DNA from: Oasisia sp. SBJ-2009
Taxonomy: Eukaryota > Annelida > Polychaeta > Sabellida > Siboglinidae
Assembly (NCBI GenBank): GCA_964017155.1
Contig: OZ024862.1
Span: 46,833,874-46,897,873 of the forward strand
Reading direction: 5' to 3'
DNA: 64,000 nucleotides
This document shows, one piece after another, positions 11,420 to 31,646 of the stretch. The position numbers and the translations under genes were made by a program. The stretch's first letter is position 1, and each line of letters opens with the position of its first letter. The notes under the pieces were generated by a model that saw nothing but the letters and a program-made list of their open reading frames with translations, did no database searches and was not told the DNA's origin.

Positions 11420-12075
11420 GTATCTATTGATTGGTTTATTATTGAATGGTATTGGTCAATGGTATTTTGAATGGTACTAGGAATACTGTTCAGTGGTATC
11501 TGAATGGTACTTGACTGAATGGTATTCTGAATGGTCCAATGATATTCTGAATGGTACTTATAAGAAGTGCTTCAGCTTCTTCATCAATGGTATTCTGAAT
11601 GGTATACCATTCAGAATATCATTGACGAAGAAGTTGAAAAGCTTCTTATAAGTACCATTCAGAATACCATTGGACCATTCAGAATACCATTCAGTCAAGT
11701 ACCATTCAGATACCACTGAACAGTAATCCTAGTACCATTCAAATACCATTCAAATACCATTCAACTGTTTATATACACAGACCACCGAAGTACCATTGAA
11801 GTACCATTCAAATACCATTGGCCATTATACCCCCTAGGATCATTCAAATACCATTCAAATGTTTATATACACAGACTACTAAAGTACCATTGAAGTACCA
11901 TTCAAATACCATTGGCCATTATACCCCCTAGGACCATTCAAATACCATTCAAATACCATTGAACTGTTTATATACACATACCACCAAAGTACCATTGAAG
12001 TACCATTCAAATACCATTCAAATACCATTGGCCATTATACCCCCTAGTACCATTCAATGGTATTTGAATGGTATT
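11420..12075. repeat. ATACCATTCAA satellite with higher-order repeats and an inversion
   Basis: A 10-12 bp word (GGTATTCTGAAT / ATACCATTCAAA) is repeated dozens of times. The orientation flips at about 11605, so the left and right parts form a hairpin. On the right a higher-order unit of roughly 95-115 bp recurs three times, marked by GGCCATTATACCCCCTAG and by TGTTTATATACACA. Confidence 0.85.
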
Positions 12076-12087
12076 TTTTTGTAAGGG

Positions 12088-12094
12088 TGTGTAT

Positions 12095-12167
<73 letters not shown>

Positions 12168-12177
12168 TGTGTTTGTT

Positions 12178-12254
<77 letters not shown>
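12088..12254. repeat. (TG)n microsatellite with TTTG interruptions
   Basis: Almost uninterrupted TG dinucleotides, with TTTG steps near 12100, 12127 and 12163-12182. Confidence 0.95.
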
Positions 12255-12255
<1 letters not shown>

Positions 12256-12355
12256 ACTGTCACATAAATTATATCCTTAGTTTAATTATTGACAGTGTTG
12301 TAGACAGTGTGGACATGCCCATATATGTTCATTCCTGTGTGCATTGTTTATACAG

Positions 12356-20326
<7,971 letters not shown>

Positions 20327-20390
20327 AAATCATAGGGCTCAGTGCTGGTTCTCGGAATATGGAGGGACCTAGGCAGTGGTTGACAATATA

Positions 20391-20618
20391 ATAATAATAA
20401 TAATAATAATACAGTTTTTATATAGCGCTAATTCCCGCATGGCGGATCGATGCGCTGCACAAGAAAAATACTAAAATTAATGTATATTAATAAATAAAAA
20501 TGTAAATTATATAAATTAATATAAATCATACTAACTCGCAAATCTTTGTATGTAAATTATATAAATAAATTATATTAAACACTGCTTTTAAGATGTATAG
20601 TACTAAAACATGGTATGC

Positions 20619-20668
<50 letters not shown>

Positions 20669-23600
20669 TAAAATTAAAACCCTTTCTAAAACTCTGTACG
20701 TAAACATACATATAAATCTATAAATTAATCTAAAACATAAACACTAATTAAAATATTATTACACTAAAAAGAAATTATAATGCAATGTCCGTCATTTTAA
20801 AACAATTTAAATTAATTGAAATGTCTACTAAAAAGATATGTCTTTAAATACTTTCTAACTATGGGTAATGTCCCGGACGCACGAATGTTCACAGGTAGTT
20901 CATTCCACAGTCGAGGTGCTGCTGCGCCAAATGCCGAATCACCAACACACTTCTTTGTCATGCCTTGGTGCAGTGTTGGCGCATAGTTCTGGCGTAGGCG
21001 TCCGTCACGCTTTCGTGGTTTAACAAGTTTTGCCAGATAAGACGGCGCCAATCCATTCATGCATTTAAAAGTCATTACCAACATTTTGAAGGCGATTCGG
21101 CTCTCAATTGGCAGCCAATGCAGCTCCTTCAACACTGGTGTGATGTGGTCATGTTTATTGGTGCGTGTTATTAGCCTTGCTGCATTGTTCTGGACACGCT
21201 GTAGCCGAGCTGTCTGTGTTAACGGGATGTTATGCAACAGTGAGTTGCAGTAGTCGAGTCGAGATGTGACGAGTGCATTGACTGCACTTTTCGCGGCTTC
21301 TGTTGTTAGATAGTGCCGTATTGATGACAGTCTGTATAGATGGTAGTTACATGCGGCGCACACAGCAGTCACATGATCTGTCATCGTCAGATGTTGATCC
21401 ATGTGCACTCCCAGATTCCTTATGCTGTGTGATGGTGAAACCGTATCATCGCCAATTGTCAAGGAGCAACCTCCGTACGCCTTGAGATGATGTTTTGAAG
21501 TAAAGATCATCATCTTAGTTTTTTCATCGTTTAATTTCAGCATGTGCACCGCCATCCATCGTCTGACTTCCCCAATACAGTCGGTGAGTCGCCTCGCAGT
21601 TTCCACTTGGTCGCCGGGTTTAGCGGGATTGTACGACGCATATAATTGAATGTCGTCGGCATATTTATGATATTTTATGCCATGTCTTTTGAATATCCGC
21701 TGCATTGGGGTGGTGTAAAGAGTGAACATGACAGGTCCGAGGACCGAGCCCTGTGGCACTCCACTCTGTAGCGGAATAGTCGCGGATGTTTTTGAGTCTA
21801 TCTGGACACAGTGGGTGCGGTCTTCCAAGTACGTCCGGAACCATGACAACGCCGTTTCACGCACTCCGTACTCGTCGTGCAATAGTGTCAGCAAATGTTC
21901 ATGGTCAATCGTGTCAAATGCACTTGATAAGTCCAGCATGACAAACAACATTGCATGATTCTTGTCGAGTTCACTAGCAATGTCATGCTGAACACGCAGT
22001 AGAGCAGTTTCTGTACTGTGAAGCATCTTATATGCTGATTGGTATTCTTCATGCAGCCCATTCAAAGTGAGATGATCAAGCACACGACGAACTGCGACTT
22101 TCTCCAAGACTTTGCCGACGAATGCTATGTTTGACACTGGTCTGTAGTTCTTTAACAGGTCTTTGTCGAGAGTGTCGGATTTCAGAAGCGGTTTTACTAT
22201 TGCTGTTCTCAAAGTGACCGGAAAGAGTCCTTGCTTAAAGCTGTTATTCACTATTGCCACCAGATAAGGAACGTGTACACCTACTGTTTTCTTCAACAGA
22301 TCAGTGGGGCAAGAGTCCAGGCTGCATGTCTTTGGAGAGCACAGTCTGATGATGTTCTTTATTTCTTCTTCACTCGTAGGTAGCAGTCGATCGAGTTCGC
22401 TTGACAAACGTTGGCTGTCAGAATCGATACCATAATCAAAACAGTCTTCGTCATTGGTGAGCATTGTGCGTATCTGCATTCTAATACCTCGTGTTTTCTC
22501 TGCAAAGTAGTTTGCGAAGTCATTGCACAGTGCTTCAGTGTTACTGGATTCTGGTAGAATTGTTCCAGGTGGCTTTAGCAGAGTGTTAACTACACGAAAA
22601 CATGTTCGCTGGTTTAGTGAAGATAACACTGACTCGTAGTGAGCACGCTTCGCTCGCTTGATCATGTTGTTGACCGCAGTTCGATGCTCAACAAAAATCT
22701 GGCGATGCACCTCGAGTTTCGTTGTTCTCCATCTCTTCTCGTTTGCACGTCTTAAGGCCCTGGCTTCGTGTATGTCGTCATTGTACCACGGTTCTTTGCG
22801 TCGGCAAGCTTTCATTCTCACAGTAAGTGGGGCATGCAAGTCAATGGTTGATAAAACCGCATGCTCGTACTGACCAACCATGGCATTCACATCTAGAGTA
22901 GTATCTACAGACGCAAGACGCGAAGAAAGGTCAGTTTCGAGGAGAGCGAAATCAATTCCTCGAAAATCACGCAGCTGTTTCACGGCACGAGCAGACACTG
23001 GGCTAGCAGACGACAGACGGAATATGACACTGTAGTGGTCTGATATGCTGCTCGGGTACGCTGTAGTTGACGACACGAATGAACTAGATGAGCGTGTTAT
23101 CACCAAATCTAACATGTGTCCCTTCATATGTGTGGGTTCTGTGACATGTTGTTTTAAGTTGTTTTCCGCTAAAATGTCATTCAGTGCCTTTACACCAGGC
23201 GCATCATTTAGTTCACAATGAAGATTGAAGTCGCCGACAATGAGGATGTCTTGCCGTGTAACAGCTATTTCGTTTACGAACGTTGCGAATTCGCCAAGGA
23301 ACGACTGGATGGGAGTGGTCGGTGGGCGGTAAATTATGACAATACGCACAGGTCTCGCCGTTTGCGTTGATTTAACGTCTAAATGTTCAAATGTGTCATA
23401 TCGTTTGGTTTTAGTCTTGCAGAATTTATATGCCGACTTATATAACAATCCGACACCTCCTCCACGCTTCAACGAACGGCACTCACCAATGAAGCTGTAA
23501 CCTGGCGGGGTTAATTCGTTGAGTACAGCACTCTTGTTCGGTTTGCACCATGTTTCGGTCAGAAACATTAAGTCAGCTTTTTGATCAATCATGTGTTCTT

Positions 23601-24250
23601 TCACTGTTACTGGTTTATTACAGACAGATCGAGTATTGAGGAGCACACACGTCACAGCACTGGTACGAGATCGATCAGAGCAGCTTCGCGCAGTGGTAGA
23701 CCCATTACGCGATTCCGTGAAAGTCAGTGTAACCAAGTTAGCATTGTTTACACCAGTTTGTTTAGCAACATAGTTCCTCGTCGTTGTCACAATGGATGGA
23801 ATTGGTTCTGGTGTACGCAGACGACACTGACCACCAGTGGTCCCTCTGTGTGTTGGTGTTGCGTAAGAAATGTCCAATTGCTTCAGGTTACAATAGACTT
23901 CCCTGGAGACGCGCATGAGTGATTTCGTGGCTCGCTGACATAGTTGACGAAGTTGGTGACTTGTGTAAGCTATCACCATGGCGACGATTCAAGTTCACTG
24001 ACAGCGCGGCAAATATAAAACTGAACGTTTCACATAAAATAACTAAAATCCAAGCAGCCAGACACTTCCAATTTGTAGCATCATAATCCACATACCTTCA
24101 CTGTCACACACAATGTAAAATTTAAGTAGCGAACCGCGTATAAACGTACGATAATATCAATAATAGGGGGAGACAATTACCCTGTGTGGCAGCTCAGGCG
24201 CGCACGAATACAATGGACTTAACAGTGCAGCACGATTTTTCCAGGTGGAA
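20391..24250 (-). mobile_element. Near full-length L2-type LINE
   Basis: The 3' end is a (TTA)n tail (20391-20411 on the plus strand) next to a TATAGCGC block. The body contains the intact ORF 20812-23979; the 3' UTR holds a TA run at 20624-20662. The 5' boundary is not defined: about 270 bp of GC-richer sequence upstream of the ORF may be 5' UTR. It lies antisense to the EGF gene and begins only 65 bp after that gene's stop. Confidence 0.75.
20812..23979 (-). CDS. LINE ORF2: endonuclease-reverse transcriptase
   Basis: An uninterrupted frame of 1055 aa. Residues ~110-322 are an apurinic-type endonuclease (LLNTRSVCNK, FLTETW near 139-144, VGDFNLH at 248-254, SDHYSVIF at 313-320). Residues ~595-870 are the reverse transcriptase: NYRPVSN near 611, the first catalytic Asp in FVMLDLSSAFDTIDHE near 682, SGVPQGSVLGP near 739, and YADD at 773-776. 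The C-terminus has the L2/CR1-type LHWLPIE segment. All expected catalytic residues are present and there is no stop, so this copy is young or recently active. No separate ORF1 was recognised upstream. Confidence 0.93.
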   Translation of the reverse strand: MVIAYTSHQLRQLCQRATKSLMRVSREVYCNLKQLDISYATPTHRGTTGGQCRLRTPEPIPSIVTTTRNYVAKQTGVNNANLVTLTFTESRNGSTTARSCSDRSRTSAVTCVLLNTRSVCNKPVTVKEHMIDQKADLMFLTETWCKPNKSAVLNELTPPGYSFIGECRSLKRGGGVGLLYKSAYKFCKTKTKRYDTFEHLDVKSTQTARPVRIVIIYRPPTTPIQSFLGEFATFVNEIAVTRQDILIVGDFNLHCELNDAPGVKALNDILAENNLKQHVTEPTHMKGHMLDLVITRSSSSFVSSTTAYPSSISDHYSVIFRLSSASPVSARAVKQLRDFRGIDFALLETDLSSRLASVDTTLDVNAMVGQYEHAVLSTIDLHAPLTVRMKACRRKEPWYNDDIHEARALRRANEKRWRTTKLEVHRQIFVEHRTAVNNMIKRAKRAHYESVLSSLNQRTCFRVVNTLLKPPGTILPESSNTEALCNDFANYFAEKTRGIRMQIRTMLTNDEDCFDYGIDSDSQRLSSELDRLLPTSEEEIKNIIRLCSPKTCSLDSCPTDLLKKTVGVHVPYLVAIVNNSFKQGLFPVTLRTAIVKPLLKSDTLDKDLLKNYRPVSNIAFVGKVLEKVAVRRVLDHLTLNGLHEEYQSAYKMLHSTETALLRVQHDIASELDKNHAMLFVMLDLSSAFDTIDHEHLLTLLHDEYGVRETALSWFRTYLEDRTHCVQIDSKTSATIPLQSGVPQGSVLGPVMFTLYTTPMQRIFKRHGIKYHKYADDIQLYASYNPAKPGDQVETARRLTDCIGEVRRWMAVHMLKLNDEKTKMMIFTSKHHLKAYGGCSLTIGDDTVSPSHSIRNLGVHMDQHLTMTDHVTAVCAACNYHLYRLSSIRHYLTTEAAKSAVNALVTSRLDYCNSLLHNIPLTQTARLQRVQNNAARLITRTNKHDHITPVLKELHWLPIESRIAFKMLVMTFKCMNGLAPSYLAKLVKPRKRDGRLRQNYAPTLHQGMTKKCVGDSAFGAAAPRLWNELPVNIRASGTLPIVRKYLKTYLFSRHFN

Positions 24251-24900
24251 CACAAATCTGCAGCACATATCAATTTTATTTCAGGGCTGGTCATAATGCG
24301 TATGACACCTGCCCACCTCTCACCCAGCAAACTATCTGTTCACTATGCTTCCGTCAGGCCGCCCTTACAACGTGATGAAAACTCACACGGAACGCTTCGG
24401 TAGACGTTTTTATCCACAGGCTGGCAAAGTCTTGACAGTGCCGTAAGGCCAATTTGCTGTGATGTAGGCTACACCTCTATTCTATTTTGATGTTTCTTAA
24501 TTAGGGCTTATCGTAATTTTAACTCTGTGCCTGTATGGCGTATTTAAAACTACCAAGTATACGTTATCATTGTGTATGTGTGTTTGTGTGTGCGTGCACG
24601 TGTAGGTGTGTTTTCATATATATTATATTGCCTATGTACGTGATTTATGCTTACGTTATTATCAATATTATAGTTTATGTATTGGCTGTATAAGTGCATG
24701 CCGATAACTATGTGTGTGCAAGTTCAACACCGCCACATAGCAATAGACATCTCTACTATTATTATCCCATTCCGTATGTGAAATGTCATATTGTACGTGA
24801 CGGTATTAGATAACGTTTAATAGAACTCTAACGCTATAAAATTGTGTTGTTGAGAACATTTGTGATATACATTAAACTGGGAATTTCTCCATGATGGATA

Positions 24901-24906
24901 AATAAA
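24901..24906 (+). promoter_or_regulatory. Possible polyadenylation signal AATAAA
   Basis: AATAAA followed within 25 nt by a T-rich stretch and a run of A. It could be the original 3' end of the EGF gene, with the LINE inserted in its 3' UTR. This is an inference only. Confidence 0.35.
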
Positions 24907-25013
24907 GGTATTTTGATTTTGAAAAAAAACAGTGTTGACGCCTCATAGAATTGATCTAGAAGTCATGGCCAGGGGGCAGGGCGTTGATCAGTTTTCTATG
25001 GACTGTGTTTTAT

Positions 25014-25051
<38 letters not shown>

Positions 25052-26822
25052 GTATATATATATATATATATATATAATTTGCCACCTTAATTACATACAT
25101 AAAAATAGAGGACAGACCCCCATTCCCCTTATAAAGGGCGACTGATCAAATGTATGTCTTAATTACCTAACAGTCCATAACTTAAGTGACTGGTGGCAAC
25201 CCTAGGCACGACTGATCTTCTGGATAGCTATTAAATTTAACGCAGTATATATATATATATGGCTCAGCATGTTCTGTCCACGCATGACCTCCCATGCAGC
25301 ACAGTCATGGTAAAACTTCTTACCTAACATAGCTCCCTGGCCATATGTAGCTATGGGGATACAACTTATAAATTTTTTAAATGATCAATCCTTTTGTCTT
25401 GGTGTACCTCTGAACTTGGTTTCAAAGGACTTAGGCACAATAGAAGTTATATTGTTATTAATTATTAAATGTACAATATGTTATACTGTTTCATCAAACT
25501 ACCAAACTACATAATTCTTCGTGTAACACATACGTAATATTATATATGTTCATGGTTTCAATGACCACACCTTAACTCATATTACAATATCATCTCACAC
25601 GCAGAACCTGGCGTCTCAGTACACTGCAACAGGACAACGCAATCATGTGGGAATCTCGTCACAGTTGACTTGAATAAAACAAGAATTCATGTACACAGCA
25701 TATATAATTTGTTTTAATTTGCTCATCGAAAGACATGCATACTGGAATGTTCATGTATTTATGACATACCTGGTACATATGTTGTGACAATAACGTTTTT
25801 GATATTCAGTAAACAATAACCAGTGTATAACAGTGACCTATATACAATATGATATGTTTAAGTCTGAGCATGACTAACATAATATAACATGTGTCATATG
25901 TCAAAATGTGTTCTAATTAGTACACAAAGTACACGTGAAACACTGTGAGCAGTCAAGCAATAATTTGCAGTACACCAGTTTTTGTAAGTTATCGAGCATC
26001 TTTATGTGGTTGCATAATATTTAATCATGTATATCACATCAGTTGATCTAGTCGCTATTAATCACATAACAATGCAGTATAGGCATATGTCGGATGACCC
26101 ACAACCTACAAATTGTATTGAGTTTGTCTTGAGATTTGCTCTGACTGCACTTTGTCCACACTCCCGGGGCAGATTGCAACAGCTGATTAAAGGGATTTTG
26201 TTACGCCTATATACATTCAAGATGTACTTTATAGAACGTGACCATTTTCTATAACTACTTCCTCTGCTGTCTTGCATATGTATGCATAATATCGGTGTCA
26301 TCTGCACAAAATAATAAATGATAAATAATAGTGTTTATAATAGTGTTTGGGAATAATTTTGAGAATGCTGCAAAGTGGATGAATAACTAAGCAGCCTGTT
26401 TATAATGAATATATATATACATACACAGAAACCACCCAATGACTATTGACTTTAAAAACAGTGAACTTGTCAGATAAACCTGAAGTCTGACAAACTGAAC
26501 CTACCGGGTATTACTCATCACCATGTCTTACAGGGATGGTATAGACACAGCCCAAACTAGGAACTTGTATGCAGAGTTATTTTTTAAGAGTTGTCAGGGT
26601 TATAAGTGATTAATAAAACACATTTGTAATGAAATATAGGAAGAATTACATATAATAATTAGTTAAAAATTATGTTCATTACACAGAGTTAAACATGTTC
26701 AAACAATCACACTGACAAGTTTATTACAAATCCGCTGTAAGCCAGTTCCCTGGTACCCATACATTTCATTATTATACTATTTACATTAACTTCACTGATA
26801 TAAACTTAAAACTAGAACAAAG

Positions 26823-26833
26823 TGGTGTGTGTG

Positions 26834-26866
<33 letters not shown>

Positions 26867-26894
26867 ATGCGTGCATGCGTGCATGCATGTGTGT
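26823..26894. repeat. (TG)n / GCATGCGT microsatellite
   Basis: A TG run followed by GCATGCGTGCATG steps. Confidence 0.9.
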
Positions 26895-28952
26895 GTTATA
26901 TGAGTGTGTGTGAGTGTGTGTGCATGCACCTGTGTACACAGGTATGAACAGTTAAATAATTATCCCCTGATAATATTTCTTAATATAACCATGAAATAAA
27001 TATAATGTGGGCAATGTGCATATTTACATGTAATTTCATTTGCCAAAACGGTCTTAGTTTTACTGTAAAACAGAGAGCAAAACATAAACCAATTCGCACC
27101 AGGAATGACCAATACCAAATGTTTGGTTTGCTCATGATAAACATGAATAACTAGTACACATATGAACACATAAGGTCATAGTTCAGAATTGCAGCATGCA
27201 GACCACCTCCCACATGTCTGTGTGACTCTCATCTAATAAAACATGACTTTATCTTAAGTCATCCTCTATCACAACTGTGTTTGCTCCCTGACTTCACAAG
27301 ATCAGAGAGGTAGCCTCCTGTGACTCTGATCGTGACAGTCATGTGACAGGCTACAGACAAGTATCACAAAAGAACCAATTACCTTTTGTAACAACACACT
27401 TAATTACACAATGTAACCACCTGGAGAGAGATGACAACCACTAACAATTTAGTGCATAATACTGTCCTTTATTCCATCATGTGTGACGGGAACAACTCAG
27501 TAACTGTACCCCTATATATACAGACACCCTTGAACGACAGTTATGTCGACTTGAGAGTTACGCCGTCTGACACACACACCAACATGTGTCACAGTTGGCA
27601 CAAATATGTAACAGTATAAACAGTAATAAATACGGTAGCCTTCACTTTAGTCATACCAAAAACAAATGTGAAATAATGATTCCCCTAAGCTAGCTAAGGT
27701 AGCAACATATTATCATTAACAAGCAACAAAGTGTACAAAGCAATCTCATATGACTCATGTTTCATGTATGTTATAATTGTTTTATTTTTACTTATTTTAC
27801 CTCTCTCTCTGTTATGTAGTTATTTATCTATTTATTTACTGTCATACTTTTTAACTTATCCTTTGTAAATATATTATCCCAGTATCACATATTGTATAAT
27901 TGTTGTAAATGATGTGTGAAAATTTTGAAAACTAAGTATGAAAATAAAATGATCAATCAATCACTCAATGACTCAGTAGATTCATCGAGTGAATGAATGC
28001 AACAGACCTAGTGATTTTGTATATACTGTAGGAGCCAAATGTATTAAAAAGACATTGACAGATCAAATAATTGTTCATACAAATATATATATACCATTTG
28101 GATTGTGGATATAACTTCTTTGTCCAGTGCCCTAGCTTCATTGGCATTTCCTTACATACAATATATTTTTAAATTCCAAGAAGAATTTAGGTGCAAAACA
28201 ACATAATGATGTACATATTATGGTATACAAATAAAAACTGTTGTACTGCATATTTCCTGATATACCAGGGGTAATTGTTTTGTCGTAATACATAGAGTCC
28301 ATATTGCTGTATCTGTACGCATTCATAGAGCTGATAATTTAATTTCTTTTACGTATTTGAATACACATAGCCATTATGGCACCTTATTATTACACTGGAC
28401 TTATGTAAATTAATCAAATTAGTGAACTTGTAATAATGTTAAATACGTGATAAAGCGTTACCTTTTGTGTGAATATTTAGGCCTTTGAAAGAATGCAATA
28501 TGTCTACTTTAAAATATGACTTCATGCCAAAACTATCCAGTACAGTACAACAATTAGTCAATGTTTAGTAGAAATACTGTCAACAGAAGGACTAACAGTG
28601 TTAATTCGTATTGATTCAATTTTATGCAAAAGCACATGCAGATAATATATTATGTCATGTTCTCAATATGTTCAATGGAATGTATGGAACGGTCTCTTAA
28701 GTGGGGAATGCCAAAAAACATACACTGCTTAGTACCATTTCAATTGACCACCCACTTGTAGGACTGGGTGGTGTGGGCCTTAAGATTGTGTATGACAAAT
28801 TGGCTACTAAAACCACAGCCCTGCTTTGATATCAACAATATATATGTTGTATGTACACCCAAATGGAGTGACTCATGTCCCTGCGATATATGGTGCAATC
28901 AAACCATCACCCACCCATACATTTTTGGGACTTTCCAAAGTGACCACGATGT

Positions 28953-30848
28953 TCAGAAGCTGGACCCGACGAGTCTCTTCTGTATACAGCACAGGTGAGT
29001 GAGGTTATTCTCCAACATCTCGATGGCCTCGGGTGTCACCTCCCGACAAAACGACACGTCGAGTTCTCGCAGCCGGCCACACTTGACAAACAGCCTCTCG
29101 ATGGTGCGGTTGGTGACGGAGTTACAGTTGGAGATGTTCAGAGACTTGAGTCGATTCAGCCGGTCGATCACCTCCAACAGTCCTCGGTCCCCCACCTTGC
29201 CGCACTTTGACACGTGCAGCGTCTCAAGACTCGGTATGTTCCTCGACACTGCCACAAGAGCTTCGTCTGACACTTGCGGGCACATGGTTAGGTAGAGTGA
29301 TTTGAGCTCGCGATAACGCAACTCTTTCACGCTGACGTCAGTGACCTTGATGCAGGCGGTGAGGTTAAGAACTCTCAGATGCGACAGTTCCGAGATGTGA
29401 TAGACGTGCAAGTCGTTCTTGCGGTCGTCGATCAGGGCGTTCATTTTGGACGACGCCTCGACCGGCTCGTTCTTCGAAGGTCGCCTGAAGATCAAACTCG
29501 AGTGTTGACTGCGGGTACATTTGCATAGACCGCCGTCGTCGTGATCGTGGTGGGCGTGCTGCAGGATATTGTCGATGTATCCCATCATGCCGTTGTCTGT
29601 AGCGTTCTTGCACCACGCGAGTGACAGGTATCGCAGCTGCTTCAAATACTTTATAATGAACTGAACGCTGATGTCGCCGACGCCAAAACACGACGCGAGA
29701 TCGAGGTGTCGGAGTGCATGCAGTACTGCACAGATGCTGATGACCATCTCATCATTCACGTAGCTACAGCAGCTCACGTCCAGGTGGGTCATGTGTGACA
29801 GCCCTGGACCGCCGTTCTTCCCACACAGACCAATCATCATGGCGGTAGGCGCGATGCTGTAGCAAGCTGACATGTTGAGCGTCTCGAGTCGCTGCAGCTT
29901 GTACAGACCACTCACAGAGTTGTTGCTGATGCAGCGACACCCGGCCAGGTTGAGAAAGCGCAGCTCGTGGAGATTGCGAGATATGGCATAGAGCGTTTCG
30001 TCACCGAGCTCGGTGCACTGGCCAAGGTCAAGGACAGCGAGACTCTGCATATGCCGACACAACGTCGTCATCCCGCTGTTCGTCAGTTCTCGGCAACATA
30101 CCAGGCGGAGCTCCCGTAGCTGCAGGCCGGAGACCTCCGCGAGCATCCCGAGCCAGATGTCGTTGATCGCCGTCCGACTCAGATCGAGGCTGGTCAGTTG
30201 CGAACTGTGTGCCTCGATGAAGCCGAGCACATTCTGAAACGTGAAGATACACGAGGACTTGCTCGGCCCCGAGTACGCGGCACTGCTGTGGAACGACATC
30301 TGACTTCCCGCCAATGACAGACGCTCGACGTTTGGACACACACCGACGATACGGGAGAACATGACGTCCGACAGATACCGGATGGAGTCCAGTTTCAGCT
30401 CCCGGACCTGGACGAGTGCTGCCTCCAGCTGTGCAACTTCCGACGGCTTCTCCAGCAGCTGTCCCGTCATAAAGAGACTGTTGCAGCAGCTGAGATCGAG
30501 ACTGGTGAGACTGCGGCACTGAGACACGAGTGTGACGAACGTGTTTGGTGTGACATTGCTGCCCTTCAGGGAGAGGCTGTGTAGGTTGACGGACATGACG
30601 TCACAGCACTGAGTGAGGAACAGCTGCATTGCTGACGATGACCCGTCCACGTAGTCGAGGGTGAGGTGCGGGTGTCGACGACGACAGATGCGGGCAGTCT
30701 CCTCCGCGGAGGACGGCAGGGAGTGGAGGACGACAACCGTGTCCTGGAGGAGTCGAGGGTCCAGGGATGCCTCGTACCAGGTCTTGTTGACGCGGGACAA
30801 CTCCTTCCGGTCAGACACGCTCAAGTACTGCATGATGCATGTGATCAC
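28953..30848 (-). CDS. F-box/leucine-rich-repeat (FBXL) protein, large terminal exon
   Basis: The minus-strand exon begins after a good acceptor (TGTGTTTGCAG, ending at 30849) and runs 631 codons to a TGA at 28953-28955. It opens in the middle of an F-box: VITCIMQYLSVSDRKELSRV, then W-Y-E-A. The start of the F-box must lie in an upstream exon at a higher coordinate that I could not find. The rest is a chain of Cys-type LRRs (L..L.L..C..., for example LTSLDLSCCNSL, LRELRLVCCRELTNSGM, LVAVSRNIPSLETLHVSKCG), broken by a His/Asp/Cys-rich insert after the middle. FBXL proteins bind SKP1 by the F-box and substrates by the LRRs in SCF ubiquitin ligases. Which vertebrate FBXL is the orthologue is unclear. 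Its GC content is much higher than the flanks. Confidence 0.85.
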   Translation of the reverse strand: MITCIMQYLSVSDRKELSRVNKTWYEASLDPRLLQDTVVVLHSLPSSAEETARICRRRHPHLTLDYVDGSSSAMQLFLTQCCDVMSVNLHSLSLKGSNVTPNTFVTLVSQCRSLTSLDLSCCNSLFMTGQLLEKPSEVAQLEAALVQVRELKLDSIRYLSDVMFSRIVGVCPNVERLSLAGSQMSFHSSAAYSGPSKSSCIFTFQNVLGFIEAHSSQLTSLDLSRTAINDIWLGMLAEVSGLQLRELRLVCCRELTNSGMTTLCRHMQSLAVLDLGQCTELGDETLYAISRNLHELRFLNLAGCRCISNNSVSGLYKLQRLETLNMSACYSIAPTAMMIGLCGKNGGPGLSHMTHLDVSCCSYVNDEMVISICAVLHALRHLDLASCFGVGDISVQFIIKYLKQLRYLSLAWCKNATDNGMMGYIDNILQHAHHDHDDGGLCKCTRSQHSSLIFRRPSKNEPVEASSKMNALIDDRKNDLHVYHISELSHLRVLNLTACIKVTDVSVKELRYRELKSLYLTMCPQVSDEALVAVSRNIPSLETLHVSKCGKVGDRGLLEVIDRLNRLKSLNISNCNSVTNRTIERLFVKCGRLRELDVSFCREVTPEAIEMLENNLTHLCCIQKRLVGSSF

Positions 30849-31584
30849 CTGCAAACACACGCACAATGACCAACTTGTAAACACTCACTATAAACTATAG
30901 GTATTACTATTAGTGGATACTAATAAAACAATTATAAACATAGTGACATGCACACGTGAAGTGTGTAACTATATGTTTAAATTATTCATTTATACTAGTA
31001 CATGTAAGTCTGTGTATTAACTGTACATATTTCACTTATAATAAGTTTATTGTGATTTATGTGGTACATCAGAGTGAAACTTTTATGGTTTAATACAACA
31101 ATGTGTTGCTTTATTACCAGCATAAATTACACAAAAATGTACAAATTAAATTTTATGTATACTTCTAATTTTAATTTTGTCACTTCTGTGACATAATTTT
31201 AGCAAGAAATAAATACCTTCCATGCAAGAGCTAACAATAAAGTAAACAGACACAATATCATAAGTCAACATGTTGATATTGGCATAGCTGTTTTTGAGAT
31301 AATTATTTACACTTTATTCTTGTGGAGACTTTGTGCAACATTGAAATGAACATAAACATGAGACAGTGTACATAGTCATGTGTTCTTCATTCACAACAAA
31401 AACACAACTGACTGCAGCAAGTTAGTGAATTCTGTCATAGTTAGTTTATATCATATTTCAAATGTATTTGATCCTAAACTTGACATTCATTGGCAATTAA
31501 CCAAGAATTGTTAAGGCAAATATGTAAATATAATGAATGTGTTAGTGCATGAGTATGTGGTGTTTGTTTGTTTGTTTGTTTGTT

Positions 31585-31646
<62 letters not shown>

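Larger units (their letters stand above)
24251..28952. other. Intergenic sequence without supported genes
   Basis: AT-rich, with (TA)n at 25016-25075 and (TG)n at 26823-26894. The 28000-28950 part may include the 3' UTR of the minus-strand F-box gene. Confidence 0.45.

Noticed and set aside
28953..30519. Several overlapping long frames on both strands inside the F-box exon
   Set aside because: Shadows of the GC-rich LRR exon; only the frame with the F-box and LRR pattern is credible.
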